In this document: in pieces, positions 8,506-17,126 of the stretch
Layout: each line of letters begins with the position of its first letter
How positions within the stretch are numbered: position 1 is the first letter of the stretch
NCBI GenBank assembly: GCA_964346765.1
Contig: CAYFWB010000009.1
Coordinates: 6,569-70,568 of the forward strand
Direction: 5' to 3'
Source: JBGSPQ01 sp964346765
GTDB lineage: Bacteria; Patescibacteriota; Gracilibacteria; UBA1369
Length of the DNA stretch: 64,000 nucleotides
Notes under the pieces: model-generated
Told to the model about the DNA's origin: nothing
Database searches by the model: none
Seen by the model: the letters and a program-made list of their open reading frames with translations, nothing else
Program-made: the position numbers and the translations under genes

Positions 8506-8909
8506 TTAATCCTCCAGTAATTTTAGTATCTTATCCAGTTTATTGTTGAGTGTCACAAATTGGTCGGACGTGATGGAGGCAGATGTTTCTCTGCGGGGTT
8601 CTTTGCGTGTGTCCCTGCGGACGGTTTCCGCATCGGGCGTCCGCCTCTTGGCGAGCCGGTTCCTCCTTCGCCGTTTACTTTGTCAAAACAGTTCCTGCAC
8701 AGTACGGGCTTGTTGCCGGATGGCATGAAAGGTACTTCGCATTCTTTGTTACATTCGTCACAGATGGCATCATGCATTTGTAGTCTTCCGCCTCCTCCGC
8801 CGCCTCCCATTCTCTTTTTAAACGGAGATCTGCCCGAGGCCGGTCTGCCTGCGTTTCTGTTTGCTCCGTATTTTTTACCACCCGCTCCGCCACGCTTAAA
8901 TGCAGACAT
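8506..8909 (-). CDS. CxxC-x17-CxxC zinc-binding protein with an apparent frameshift near the C-terminus
   Basis: The continuous frame (8553-8909, 118 residues) starts with a Gly/Lys/Arg-rich tail and carries one zinc knuckle, ICDECNKECEVPFMPSG followed by PVLCRNCF. This arrangement matches small CxxC-x17-CxxC zinc-binding proteins. The tail after the zinc site is Arg/Pro/Gly-rich and stops at 8553. Shifting by one frame upstream of that stop gives a different tail reading TSDQFVTLNNKLDKILKLLED, ending at TAA 8506. This amphipathic ending is what family members typically have. The shift lies somewhere between about 8580 and 8660. It is a sequencing or assembly error, a real mutation, or recoding. 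RNA or DNA binding is inferred from the basic tail. Confidence 0.65.
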
Positions 8910-9015
8910 ATGTTTTTTTATTGATAAGATTAGCCGATTCTATTGCATAAATCGGTAAAATACAATGTAATCTTCTAAACCGGTGGCGCCAGCAAGTGCC
9001 GAGAAGCTGTCATCT

Positions 9016-9756
9016 TTACAACTCACTATAACTTAGCGCATGAGTTTCTTTAAATCCGCATTTTTTATAGAAGGCCAATGCCTTCTGATTTTGTACCGCC
9101 AGACTTGTATAGAGTGTTTTACATTTTTGATGGGACATATAATGGAAGGCTGAATTCATAAGTTTTTTGCCAATTCCAAACCCCCTGTATTTTTTCCCCA
9201 CAAACAGTTCGCAAATATATAATTTCTCCTCATCCTTTTCAATGACTATAAAACCCATTATTCTTTCCTTTTCCATTACACAATATGATATTGCATTTCC
9301 ATTCGCCATCATTGACTTGATTTCAAAAAGGTAATTCCCGACATCAAAATCTTTGATATTGCAAAAAAATTGCGGGTTTAAATTAAAATGTAACCTTTGC
9401 TGAAGAATTAAGTCCTTCTTAACCGTAAAAATATCATTAATTTCCACTATGTCAGCTTCCGGTAATGGTTGATTTCCCGTAACTTTTTTTTCTACAAAAT
9501 ATAACCCCTCGGAAAATCCGTATTGTTCTATTAACTGTTTGAATCCGGTCCATTTATAAGGATATTTTAACTGAATTTGCGGAAGTTGATTTCTTTTTGC
9601 TAAGTTTGCCATTCTATCAAGTTGCGTTCCCAGCTTATTCAAAGCATGCTTTTCCCGTTTAAATCCTGAATAATCTGCAAACAAATAGTCCCTATGTTTC
9701 AAATCGGTAATTTGGCCAAACCTTTTTTCCAGTATTGGGATCATTTGATGATGCAA
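9016..9756 (-). CDS. GNAT-family N-acetyltransferase
   Basis: A 246-residue protein. The last 110 residues are a GNAT fold: MGFVIEKDEEKLYICELFV is strand 4, GKKYRGFGIGKKLM is the acetyl-CoA pyrophosphate-binding R-G-x-G motif, and NQKALAFYKKCGFKE is the family's C-terminal motif B. The first 110 residues are basic and unrecognised and might select the substrate. GNAT enzymes transfer acetyl groups to amines of proteins, peptides or small molecules; the substrate here is unknown. It is transcribed alone, away from its neighbours. Confidence 0.8.
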   Translation of the reverse strand: MHHQMIPILEKRFGQITDLKHRDYLFADYSGFKREKHALNKLGTQLDRMANLAKRNQLPQIQLKYPYKWTGFKQLIEQYGFSEGLYFVEKKVTGNQPLPEADIVEINDIFTVKKDLILQQRLHFNLNPQFFCNIKDFDVGNYLFEIKSMMANGNAISYCVMEKERIMGFIVIEKDEEKLYICELFVGKKYRGFGIGKKLMNSAFHYMSHQKCKTLYTSLAVQNQKALAFYKKCGFKETHALSYSEL

Positions 9757-10046
9757 AGCGTATATTATTTGCAGGATATTCTTTTAATCGCTGAAATAAT
9801 ATGTTATTTTTCGGTCTTTTGCATCTGCGACTCGCAGTTTCAAAGGATGGTTTAGACTCAACTTTTTTCTTTCATTCCCTTGACAGATTACCTGTTTTAG
9901 TCCAAACTGGGCCGGCATTTATATTTCAGTAAAACGATAACGGATTTTAGAGTAGGCTCCATATTAAAAAAGTTGCTGGCTCTATCCTTTCCACCGCAAA
10001 AGGAAAGCGCATCCAGATTACAGTTTTTCATTAAAACAACTTTTTT

Positions 10047-11300
10047 ATGCAAAAGCGTTACTCCGGCTTTTCCGGGCGTCGTCCGGGAGCCAAACCGTTC
10101 AATAATTCCGGCAGATCCGGAGCACAAGGCCGTTTTCGGTCTCAAGGCAGGCAGTTTTCACAGCCTCGCAGAATTCCCGGCACCACTATTAACGTGGCAC
10201 AGCTGGTGAATAAAGTTCAGGATTCGGTTCAGATTAAAGAGGTGGCAGATGTGATTGGTCACAGTTTTGCCGATTTTAAGATGGATTCGCGTCTTAAGGT
10301 TAATATTACCAATAAGGGCTATATTACGCCCACTCCCATTCAAGATCGCGCCATTCCGGTGGGGCTGGAAGGGTTTGATGTGATTGGCGTTGCCAACACC
10401 GGTACGGGCAAAACGGCGGCTTTTTTGCTCCCCCTGCTTAATAAAATGCTGGCCGACCGCAGGCAAAGAGCGCTGATTCTGGCACCAACGCGCGAACTTG
10501 CCATGCAGATTCAGGAAGAACTTCGCGATTATGCCAAGAGAATGGATATTTTCGCGGCGCTTTGTATCGGCGGCAGTGATATGGGCAAACAGATCAGAGC
10601 TCTTAAAACTCCCATTAATTTTGTGATCGGAACTCCGGGTAGAATTATGGATCTGATGAAGCGCAGGGTTTTGAAGCTGGAAAGCTTTCATAACATTGTG
10701 CTTGATGAGGCCGATAGGATGGTGGATATGGGATTTATCAAAGACATTCGCTTTATTTTGAGCCAGCTTCCGCGGGAAAGGCAGTCTTTCTTTTTTACCG
10801 CCACTCTGGATAAAAACGTGGAAGAGCTGATTACTCAATTTATGAATGATCCGGTTAAAATCTCTGTTAAAAAACATGATACGGCGGCCAATATTGAACA
10901 AGATATTGTGTATGTTCCCAACGACAAAAATGCCAAACTTAATATTCTGATTGAACAACTGGATAAGCCGGGTTTTGATAAAGTTCTGGTTTTTGGAAGG
11001 ACCAAACACGGCGTGGATAAAGTGGCGCGAACTCTTTCCATGAAAGAGATTCGCGCGGACTGTATTCACGGCAATAAGACTCAAAACTACCGCCAAAAAG
11101 CTCTGAACAGATTTAAAAAAGGCGAAGTTGACGTGCTGGTGGCCACCGACGTGGCCGCGCGTGGCCTGGATATAAGCGCGGTAAGCCATGTGATCAACTT
11201 TGACCTGCCTTCCTGCTACGACGATTACGTGCACAGAATCGGCAGAACCGGCAGAGCGGAAATGAAAGGTAAGGCTCTGACGTTTGTGACAAAGGGGTAA
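10047..11300 (+). CDS. DEAD-box ATP-dependent RNA helicase
   Basis: A 417-residue RNA helicase beginning at ATG 10047 with an Arg/Gly/Ser-rich N-terminus (first 45 residues) that likely adds nonspecific RNA binding. Motifs run in order: Q-motif PTPIQDRAIP, Walker A ANTGTGKTAAF, PTRELAMQI, GTPGRIMDL, LDEADRMVDMG, motif III as TAT (FFTATL instead of the usual SAT), then ATDVAARGLDI and HRIGRTGRAEMKG. It ends almost at motif VI, with no C-terminal extension. Likely role: ribosome assembly or RNA turnover in the cytoplasm. A strong terminator follows directly. Confidence 0.92.
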   Translation: MQKRYSGFSGRRPGAKPFNNSGRSGAQGRFRSQGRQFSQPRRIPGTTINVAQLVNKVQDSVQIKEVADVIGHSFADFKMDSRLKVNITNKGYITPTPIQDRAIPVGLEGFDVIGVANTGTGKTAAFLLPLLNKMLADRRQRALILAPTRELAMQIQEELRDYAKRMDIFAALCIGGSDMGKQIRALKTPINFVIGTPGRIMDLMKRRVLKLESFHNIVLDEADRMVDMGFIKDIRFILSQLPRERQSFFFTATLDKNVEELITQFMNDPVKISVKKHDTAANIEQDIVYVPNDKNAKLNILIEQLDKPGFDKVLVFGRTKHGVDKVARTLSMKEIRADCIHGNKTQNYRQKALNRFKKGEVDVLVATDVAARGLDISAVSHVINFDLPSCYDDYVHRIGRTGRAEMKGKALTFVTKG

Positions 11301-11326
11301 TTTGGGAGAGCGACAAATCAATAATT

Positions 11327-11366
11327 AAAAGAAGCCACCGCGGTTATGCCGGAGGGCTTCTTTTTT
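11327..11366 (+). terminator. rho-independent terminator after the DEAD-box helicase gene
   Basis: AAAAGAAGCC pairs with GGCTTCTTTT across a 19-base loop region that can itself pair partly (CCGC/GCCGGAGG), followed by a T run. It sits 27 bases after the helicase stop. Confidence 0.8.
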
Positions 11367-11381
11367 GTGTGTGGCGCCGGC

Positions 11382-11523
11382 TTAGTTATTGAGCAGGGTT
11401 TCCACAAATATCTTGGTGAATTCCGCGCGGGTGATGTCTCTGCCCGGGCCAAATGTGCCGTCTTCGTAACCGCTTACGATTGCAAGTTTGTAGGCTGTGC
11501 TGTTGCCAAAAGAGTTAAGAATT
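11382..11523 (-). pseudogene. orphan C-terminal half of an S-layer homology (SLH) domain
   Basis: On the minus strand, codons from about 11523 down to TAA at 11382 read AYKLAIVSGYEDGTF followed by RDITRAEFTKIFVETLL. This is the GYxDGTFxPxxxITRAEF signature of an SLH repeat, normally at the end of a surface-anchored protein. It is preceded in frame by a stop and has no start, signal peptide or other SLH repeats. It is the leftover of an SLH protein gene, not a gene. Codon quality is still good, so decay may be recent. Confidence 0.75.
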
Positions 11524-11690
11524 ATTTATATATATTTATATTTGGGAAAATCACTTTACGATTATGCTCTTTTAGTGCCCTTTATGTAAACCAAAAGCCC
11601 TGAATCACGAACCCTTGAGGGCGAGTGTCAACATTTTTTTGTAATTAAATTCCGGTAGCCAGTCGTGCGCTTTTTCTATATCATCGGCGC

Positions 11691-13493
11691 ATGTCCACTC
11701 TGCTGCAAATCAGTAATCTGGAAATGGAGTATGGCGCGCAAACCGTTTTGGACGGCGCTAATCTTACTATTTCCGCGGGGCAAAAGGTGGCTGTGATTGG
11801 CAGGAACGGTGCCGGTAAGTCCACTCTTTTTCGGCTGATTATGGGAGAGGAAGAGCCGTCCGGCGGGGAAATTAATATTCACGGTTGTACGCGCATCGGC
11901 TATTTAACCCAGCACAGTCCGTTTGAGCCGGAAGAGTCGGTGATGGATTTTTTGACGCGTTTTTCCGGTAAAGAGAGCTGGGTGTGCGCCAAAACGGCCG
12001 CGCGTTTTCAGGTTAAGGCGGATCTTTTTGACAAGGCGGTGACTTCGCTTCCGGGCGGGTATCAGATGAGGGTTAAGCTGATCGCGATGCTGGCGAAAGA
12101 TCCCAATCTGCTGTTACTGGACGAGCCAACCAACTTTCTGGATCTTTCCACTTTGTTGCTGTTGGAAAATTTTTTGAGTAATTACAAAGCGGCTTTTATG
12201 CTGATTTCCCACGACCGCGAGTTTATTAAAAAGACCTGCGAACAGACTTTGGAAATTGATCATGGCAAAACGGTTTTGTTCCCTCAGCCGCTAGACGAGT
12301 ATCTGCTTTATAAAGCGGAAAAGGTGGAATCGATAGAAAAATTCAACAAAAAGGTGATTAAAGAAAAGGAGCATTTGCAGACGTTTGTGAACAGGTTTAA
12401 GAGCAAAGCCAGTAAGTCCACGCAGGCAAAATCCAAGATGAAACAGATTGATAAACTGAAGACGATAGACATTGTGCACCCCATGAGCACGAGCAAAATC
12501 CGCATTCCAAAAATCATTGATAAGAAAGGGTCGGCGCTGAATGTGGAGGATCTGGAGATTGGTTACAGCGACAAATCGGTGGCTTCCAATATTAATTTTG
12601 ATGTTGAGCGGGGGGAGCATGTGGCGCTTCTGGGCGACAACGGTCAGGGTAAAACCACTTTGCTTAAGACGATTGCGGGGGAACTGGATGCGCTGGGGGG
12701 CGGTTTTAGGTGGGGATCCAATGTGCGGGTGGGCTATTACGCTCAGCATACGCCCGGGCGTTTGCGTTCGGTTTTGAATGTGAAGAATTATTTGATAGGG
12801 GTGGCCGGCAAGGATGTGAGTTTGGAAGAGGTGTTGGAGATGGCGGGGAACTTTTTGTTTAAGGGCGACGCGCTGGATAAGGAAATTTCGGTTTTGAGCG
12901 GTGGAGAAAAGGCGCGACTTTGTTTGGCTGTGATTCTTTTGCAGAAAAATCACGTTTTGCTTTTGGACGAGCCCACCAATCATCTGGACTTTGAAACGGT
13001 GGAGGCGTTGGCGAGCGCGCTTGCCGAATATAACGGGACGATTGTTTTTGTGAGTCATAACCGTTCTTTTGTGGATTCGCTGGCCACGGGGATTATTGAA
13101 ATCAAAAATGGCAGGGCCCGGCGTTATTATCACAATTACGAGGATTATGTTTATCATGTGCGGAATCAGGTTGAAGCGGATTTACAGCAGGCGGAAGGCG
13201 GAAAAAAGGCGGGGGGCGCGCTGGAAAACGCGGACAGCGATGCCGGGAGGGGTAATTCCAAAATCAAAAATCCCAAATTGCAACTGCGGAAAGCCAGGAA
13301 TGAACTGCGCAGGCTGGACTCCCTGGTTAAGCGGCTGGAATCGGAAAAGAAAGAAATTTTGGATTGGTTTTTGGCAAATCCGGGGCAATATTCGGAAGAA
13401 AAGAGTTCACGGCTGGGTGTGGTTTTGGGCTTGTTGGAGACCGCGGAAAATGACTGGTTAAACACGCAATCCGAGATTGAAAGACTTGGCTGA
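11691..13493 (+). CDS. ABC-F family ATPase (ribosome-associated type)
   Basis: A 600-residue protein with two ABC domains and no membrane segments, the ABC-F layout. NBD1 has GRNGAGKST, a variant signature LPGGYQMRV and LLLLDEPTNFLD. The linker (about 210-275) is long, basic and helical and corresponds to the P-site tRNA interaction motif region. NBD2 has GDNGQGKTT, LSGGEKARLCL and LLLDEPTNHLD. The last 100 residues are Lys/Glu-rich coiled coil, as in Uup-like members. ABC-F proteins act on stalled or specialised ribosomes; some give antibiotic protection. No regulatory leader is visible, so a housekeeping role is more likely. Confidence 0.88.
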   Translation: MSTLLQISNLEMEYGAQTVLDGANLTISAGQKVAVIGRNGAGKSTLFRLIMGEEEPSGGEINIHGCTRIGYLTQHSPFEPEESVMDFLTRFSGKESWVCAKTAARFQVKADLFDKAVTSLPGGYQMRVKLIAMLAKDPNLLLLDEPTNFLDLSTLLLLENFLSNYKAAFMLISHDREFIKKTCEQTLEIDHGKTVLFPQPLDEYLLYKAEKVESIEKFNKKVIKEKEHLQTFVNRFKSKASKSTQAKSKMKQIDKLKTIDIVHPMSTSKIRIPKIIDKKGSALNVEDLEIGYSDKSVASNINFDVERGEHVALLGDNGQGKTTLLKTIAGELDALGGGFRWGSNVRVGYYAQHTPGRLRSVLNVKNYLIGVAGKDVSLEEVLEMAGNFLFKGDALDKEISVLSGGEKARLCLAVILLQKNHVLLLDEPTNHLDFETVEALASALAEYNGTIVFVSHNRSFVDSLATGIIEIKNGRARRYYHNYEDYVYHVRNQVEADLQQAEGGKKAGGALENADSDAGRGNSKIKNPKLQLRKARNELRRLDSLVKRLESEKKEILDWFLANPGQYSEEKSSRLGVVLGLLETAENDWLNTQSEIERLG

Positions 13494-13531
13494 ACCGTTT
13501 ATACTCAAGCTCCATCCGCTTAAAATTTCTT

Positions 13532-15100
13532 TTGCTTACGACTTTAAAAAATCATTTTGGTTACGACGAATTCCGCCCTCTGCAGGAGGATATTATTACT
13601 AATGTGCTGGCGCGCAAGGACTCGCTGGTGATTATGCCCACGGGCGGAGGGAAATCGCTTTGCTATCAATTGCCGGCTTTGAGGTTGCCGGGGGTTACTT
13701 TGGTGATTTCGCCGCTGATTTCGCTGATGAAAGATCAGGTGGAAGGGCTGGCCGCGAATGGTGTTCCTTCGGCTTTTATTAACAGTTCTTTGACTTTTCA
13801 GGAAATCGCCCGTGTTCAGCACAAAGCGCAAAACGGGCGGATCAAGCTTCTTTATATCGCGCCGGAAAGGCTGGCGGTGGGTGCTTTCGGGGATTTTTTG
13901 CGGTCCATTGACGTTTCTTTGATTGCGATTGATGAGGCTCATTGTATTTCCGAATGGGGGCACGATTTTCGTCCGGAGTATCGCAATTTAAAGAAAATTC
14001 GCAAAGATTTCGCGTCGGTGCCGGTGATTGCTTTGACGGCGACCGCCACTTTGAAGGTGCGAAAAGATATTATTGAGCAGTTGGGATTGGAGTCGGCGGG
14101 GCTTTTTACCCACAGTTTTGACCGTGAAAATCTTTCTTACGCGGTGCGCCCCAAGCAGGGGGTGTTTGATGAAATTACGGCTCTTCTGCGGAAATATAAG
14201 GATCAGTCGTCCATTATTTATTGCTGTTCGCGGAAAACCACAGAAAAGCTGGCGGAGGATTTGCGGGACGCGGGGTTTAACGCCCGCCCTTATCACGCGG
14301 GGCTGGATAAGGAAAAACGCGCGCGAACGCAGGAAAGGTTTATCCGCGACGAAATTCCGGTGATTGTGGCGACTATCGCTTTTGGTATGGGGATTGATAA
14401 GCCCGATGTGAGGCTGGTGATTCATCATGATTTGCCAAAAAGTCTGGAGGGGTATTATCAGGAAACGGGGCGCGCAGGGCGCGACGGTCTGCCCAGTGAG
14501 TGCGTGCTTTTTTATTCTTACGGCGACAAGCGAAAACAGGATTATTTTATAAGGCAGATTTCCAACGAAAGCGAAAGGCTTTTGGCGGTGCAAAAACTGG
14601 ATCAGGTGATTGAATTTTGCGAGCTGAATCACTGCAGACGGGCGTATTTGCTCAACTACTTTGGTGAAAAGCGGGAAGGCAAGAACTGCGGAAACTGCGA
14701 CACATGCCTTAATCCGGTTAAAGATTTTTCCGGCTATCGGGCCGTGGAATATCCGGGGCGAAGAAAACCGGCGCGCAAGAAAGTTTCCAAAATTCCGACG
14801 CATGCCGATCTGCCCTACGACAAAGCGCTGTTTAACGAACTGCGCATTTTGCGCAAAGAGATGGCCGACGAAAGAAACGTGCCTCCTTTCGTGATTTTCA
14901 GCGACGTGAGCCTGCGCCAAATGGCTCATTACTATCCCAAATCCCCCACCAACTTCGGCAAAATCAACGGTGTGGGCGACTACAAACTTTCCCAGTACGG
15001 CGGCCGCTTCATGGAAATCATCAGCACCTACGCGCTCAAACACGACAAAGACGAAATCGGCGTGCCGGTAAAGGTGGCGGCGTGGCAGGGGGGACGTTAG
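13532..15100 (+). CDS. recQ: ATP-dependent DNA helicase RecQ, without winged-helix domain
   Basis: A 522-residue 3'-5' DNA helicase for recombination and repair, starting at TTG 13532 (no ATG in frame fits the conserved GYDEFRPLQ). Motifs: IMPTGGGKSLCYQLPAL (Walker A), IDEAHCISEWGHDFRPEY (DEAH and aromatic loop), ALTATAT, YCCSRKTTEKLAEDL, HAGLDKEKR, ATIAFGMGIDKPDVR and QETGRAGRDG. The zinc site (HCRRAYLLNYFGE then CGNCDTC, about residues 370-392) is followed almost at once by an HRDC domain (about 425-500). The winged-helix (RQC) domain that normally separates them is missing. A decayed copy lies at 4209-4600. It ends 10 bases before the convergent oleate hydratase gene. Confidence 0.92.
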   Translation: MLTTLKNHFGYDEFRPLQEDIITNVLARKDSLVIMPTGGGKSLCYQLPALRLPGVTLVISPLISLMKDQVEGLAANGVPSAFINSSLTFQEIARVQHKAQNGRIKLLYIAPERLAVGAFGDFLRSIDVSLIAIDEAHCISEWGHDFRPEYRNLKKIRKDFASVPVIALTATATLKVRKDIIEQLGLESAGLFTHSFDRENLSYAVRPKQGVFDEITALLRKYKDQSSIIYCCSRKTTEKLAEDLRDAGFNARPYHAGLDKEKRARTQERFIRDEIPVIVATIAFGMGIDKPDVRLVIHHDLPKSLEGYYQETGRAGRDGLPSECVLFYSYGDKRKQDYFIRQISNESERLLAVQKLDQVIEFCELNHCRRAYLLNYFGEKREGKNCGNCDTCLNPVKDFSGYRAVEYPGRRKPARKKVSKIPTHADLPYDKALFNELRILRKEMADERNVPPFVIFSDVSLRQMAHYYPKSPTNFGKINGVGDYKLSQYGGRFMEIISTYALKHDKDEIGVPVKVAAWQGGR

Positions 15101-15110
15101 GTGGGAGTTT

Positions 15111-16703
15111 TTATCTTTGTATGGTGCGGATGCCGTCCAGGAGCAGTTTGGGGTTGAATTTTTGTTTGTTATGGAGTTTGGGAATTTTGACGGGGAGGCG
15201 GAGCAGTTTTTTGACGGCGATTTTTGCGGAGCGGACGGAGCATTCCACGGTGAAGACGATTTCGCCGGGGATTTCCACAAATTGGCCGATGAAGGCGAAG
15301 TTTTGCGCGCCCGCGGGCACGACTGCCGGTCGGTGGGTTTTGGCGCGGGGCATGAATTGAGAGGTGATGAATGGCATTTGGCAGGGAAGGCAGACCGCGG
15401 ATGCCAGGATGCGCGGGAGGTCTTTCTTGAATCCCAGGTGGGCGCACAGTTCTTCCATGATTTCTTTTCCGGTGCAGTCGGTCATTTTCTTCTTTATGTG
15501 GTTACCTTTGTTTTCGGGGGTGAGTCCGTAGCCCCAACAGACGTATGTTCCTTTTGGCTGGTTTTTAAAGTACGGCTGGGCGGGAATGGTGATTGTCATT
15601 TTCCAGTTGGAATTTTTGATGGTCACAAGGCCGCCGGTGCCGGTTTTGTTGCCTGTCAGTTTTTCCATTAAGTTTATGAAAGTCGGGTCGCGGAAGGTGA
15701 TTGTGAATGATTCCCAGGTTGTTTTTTGGGGGGAGCCGCAAAAAACGGCAGGGGTGCCAAAGTCGGCGGATTTTTTGGCAAGTTTTTTCCAGAGCGCCCA
15801 CGCCGTGGAATTTTGGTGATCCTTGGACGTTTTTTGCGGCGGCGCGTTTTCCATGGATCCGATGGTGGAATCGGCCGTCATGGAGCCGTTGGTGATGAAT
15901 ACCAAATCTTCTTTCCGGATGGCGACTTTTTGCTTTTCCGCATCGCCAAAAATCATTTTCTTAACATATTTTTTCCCGTCTTTTTCTTCAAATTCCAAAT
16001 CAATCACTTCGCGATTATTTTCAAAGTGCACTCCGTTTTCTTTTAACCAATTTACCAGCGGTACAATAACAAAATCATGTTCGCAGTAAGGCGCGCTTAA
16101 AACGCCGCTCATGTTGTACATTCGCGGAGCGTCCTGCACAAATCTGCAAAGATATCTCCTCATCTCCGCCAAACTGTGCCACGACCGAAAAGCCAGCGTG
16201 GAAGACCACACCAGCCAGAAGTTGGTTTTGAAAAATTCCGGCGAAAAAAATTCATCTATTCTAATGTTTTCCAAATATTTTTCCGGCAGATACAGAAATT
16301 TCAACAGCGCCAGTTTGTCGCGCAGACTTAATCCCATTTTGTGCGCGTCTATGGGTTTGCCGTTTTCAACCAAGCGAGCTTTGGCAATTTGCTTTACCTT
16401 GCGATTGAACTCAAAGAAATCGTCTTTTAAATTTTTTCCGGGATTTTCCGGCGAAGGTATTTTGGAAAAAAGATCATAACTGCAAAGATATACGGTGTCT
16501 TCAAACATCCTAAATCCCCTGCTTAAATAGCCCTTTCCCGCGTCCCCCGTTCTGTCAAAACTTCCTCCCATTGTGGGCCCTCTATCAAAAACGTGAATGT
16601 TATCGCCTTTCATTTGAGCGTCGGATACCAGATAAGCCGCGGTTGCCAGCCCGGCAAGTCCTCCTCCGATTATGTACGCTTGTTTATCGTTTGTTTTTTT
16701 CAT
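15111..16703 (-). CDS. ohyA: oleate hydratase (myosin-cross-reactive antigen family, FAD-dependent)
   Basis: A 530-residue protein matching oleate hydratases, which add water to the cis-9 double bond of unsaturated fatty acids to give 10-hydroxy acids. Visible landmarks: FAD-binding GGGLAGLATAAYL near residue 13, GPTMGGSFD, LSRGFRMFEDTVYLC, WSSTLAFRSWHSLAEMRRY, TNGSMTADSTIGSM, and near the end TSQFMPRAKTHRP and FIGQFVEIPGEIVFTVECSVRSA. It is somewhat shorter than most members (560-650) at the C-terminus. Membership in this family is clear. Its role here could be detoxifying host or environmental free fatty acids. It is divergent to the arsR-acr3 operon and convergent with recQ. Confidence 0.9.
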   Translation of the reverse strand: MKKTNDKQAYIIGGGLAGLATAAYLVSDAQMKGDNIHVFDRGPTMGGSFDRTGDAGKGYLSRGFRMFEDTVYLCSYDLFSKIPSPENPGKNLKDDFFEFNRKVKQIAKARLVENGKPIDAHKMGLSLRDKLALLKFLYLPEKYLENIRIDEFFSPEFFKTNFWLVWSSTLAFRSWHSLAEMRRYLCRFVQDAPRMYNMSGVLSAPYCEHDFVIVPLVNWLKENGVHFENNREVIDLEFEEKDGKKYVKKMIFGDAEKQKVAIRKEDLVFITNGSMTADSTIGSMENAPPQKTSKDHQNSTAWALWKKLAKKSADFGTPAVFCGSPQKTTWESFTITFRDPTFINLMEKLTGNKTGTGGLVTIKNSNWKMTITIPAQPYFKNQPKGTYVCWGYGLTPENKGNHIKKKMTDCTGKEIMEELCAHLGFKKDLPRILASAVCLPCQMPFITSQFMPRAKTHRPAVVPAGAQNFAFIGQFVEIPGEIVFTVECSVRSAKIAVKKLLRLPVKIPKLHNKQKFNPKLLLDGIRTIQR

Positions 16704-16763
16704 TCTAAATATATAAATACCATTTGAATTATATCACTAATATATCCGATATTTGTTTTGATG

Positions 16764-16792
16764 TTGACTTTCCAATTAAACGTAATAACATA
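16764..16792 (+). promoter_or_regulatory. candidate promoter of the arsR-acr3 operon
   Basis: TTGACT at 16764-16769, a 17-base spacer and AACATA at 16787-16792 (or TAACAT one base earlier) make a plausible sigma-70 promoter. The -10 element lies inside the left arm of the arsR operator, so repressor binding would block polymerase. The predicted start leaves a leader of under 20 bases. Confidence 0.55.
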
Positions 16793-16815
16793 TCAAGGTA
16801 TTTTGATATGTTATT
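16784..16815. promoter_or_regulatory. ArsR-type operator with 13-bp inverted arms
   Basis: AATAACATATCAA and TTGATATGTTATT are perfect 13-base inverted arms separated by GGTATT. The core ATATCAA-N6-TTGATAT recurs before the second arsR gene at 24861-24880. It overlaps the candidate -10 element and the first in-frame ATG (16808), which supports the start at ATG 16817. Confidence 0.8.
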
Positions 16816-16816
16816 T

Positions 16817-17122
16817 ATGGGCAAGAACAACAAGCAACTCCACATGGTGCTAAAAGCGCTTGCCAATCCAATCCGTCTTGATATTTTGGAGTATTTAAAA
16901 TCCGGAGAAAAATGCGTTTGTAATATATTCGCGCACCTGAATCTCTCACAAAATCTTATTTCTCATCATTTGGGAATATTGAGAGAAAACGGATTGATAC
17001 ACGCAAAGAAAGACGGCAAATGGGTATATTGTTCACTTAATAAAGCTCATTTTGCGGAGCTGGTAACATTTATGAGCCGGCTTTCAAAAGCCAAAAATAC
17101 CAATAAATCTCCTCACTGTTAA
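16817..17122 (+). CDS. arsR: ArsR-family metalloregulator
   Basis: A 101-residue winged-helix repressor from ATG 16817. An upstream TTG at 16724 would place the operator inside the coding region, so it was rejected; ATG 16808 is also possible. It reads LKALANPIRLDILEYL, then GEKCVCNIFAHLNLSQNLISHHLGILRENGLIHAKKDGK, the ArsR DNA-binding core. The CVC pair at the start of the recognition region is the usual arsenite/antimonite site. Binding of As(III) releases the operator and turns on itself and acr3, whose start follows 4 bases after the stop. Confidence 0.88.
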   Translation: MGKNNKQLHMVLKALANPIRLDILEYLKSGEKCVCNIFAHLNLSQNLISHHLGILRENGLIHAKKDGKWVYCSLNKAHFAELVTFMSRLSKAKNTNKSPHC

Positions 17123-17126
17123 ATAT

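Noticed and set aside
10158..11321. Long open frame on the minus strand across the DEAD-box helicase gene (387 codons)
   Set aside because: It is antisense to all helicase motifs, has a His/Asn/Phe-biased composition and no recognisable domain; the plus-strand product is certain.
12291..13157. Minus-strand open frame across the ABC-F gene (288 codons)
   Set aside because: Antisense to both ABC motifs; no domain or start context.
13988..15280. Long minus-strand open frame across recQ (430 codons)
   Set aside because: Shadow of a well-conserved recQ frame; the composition is unlike neighbouring proteins.
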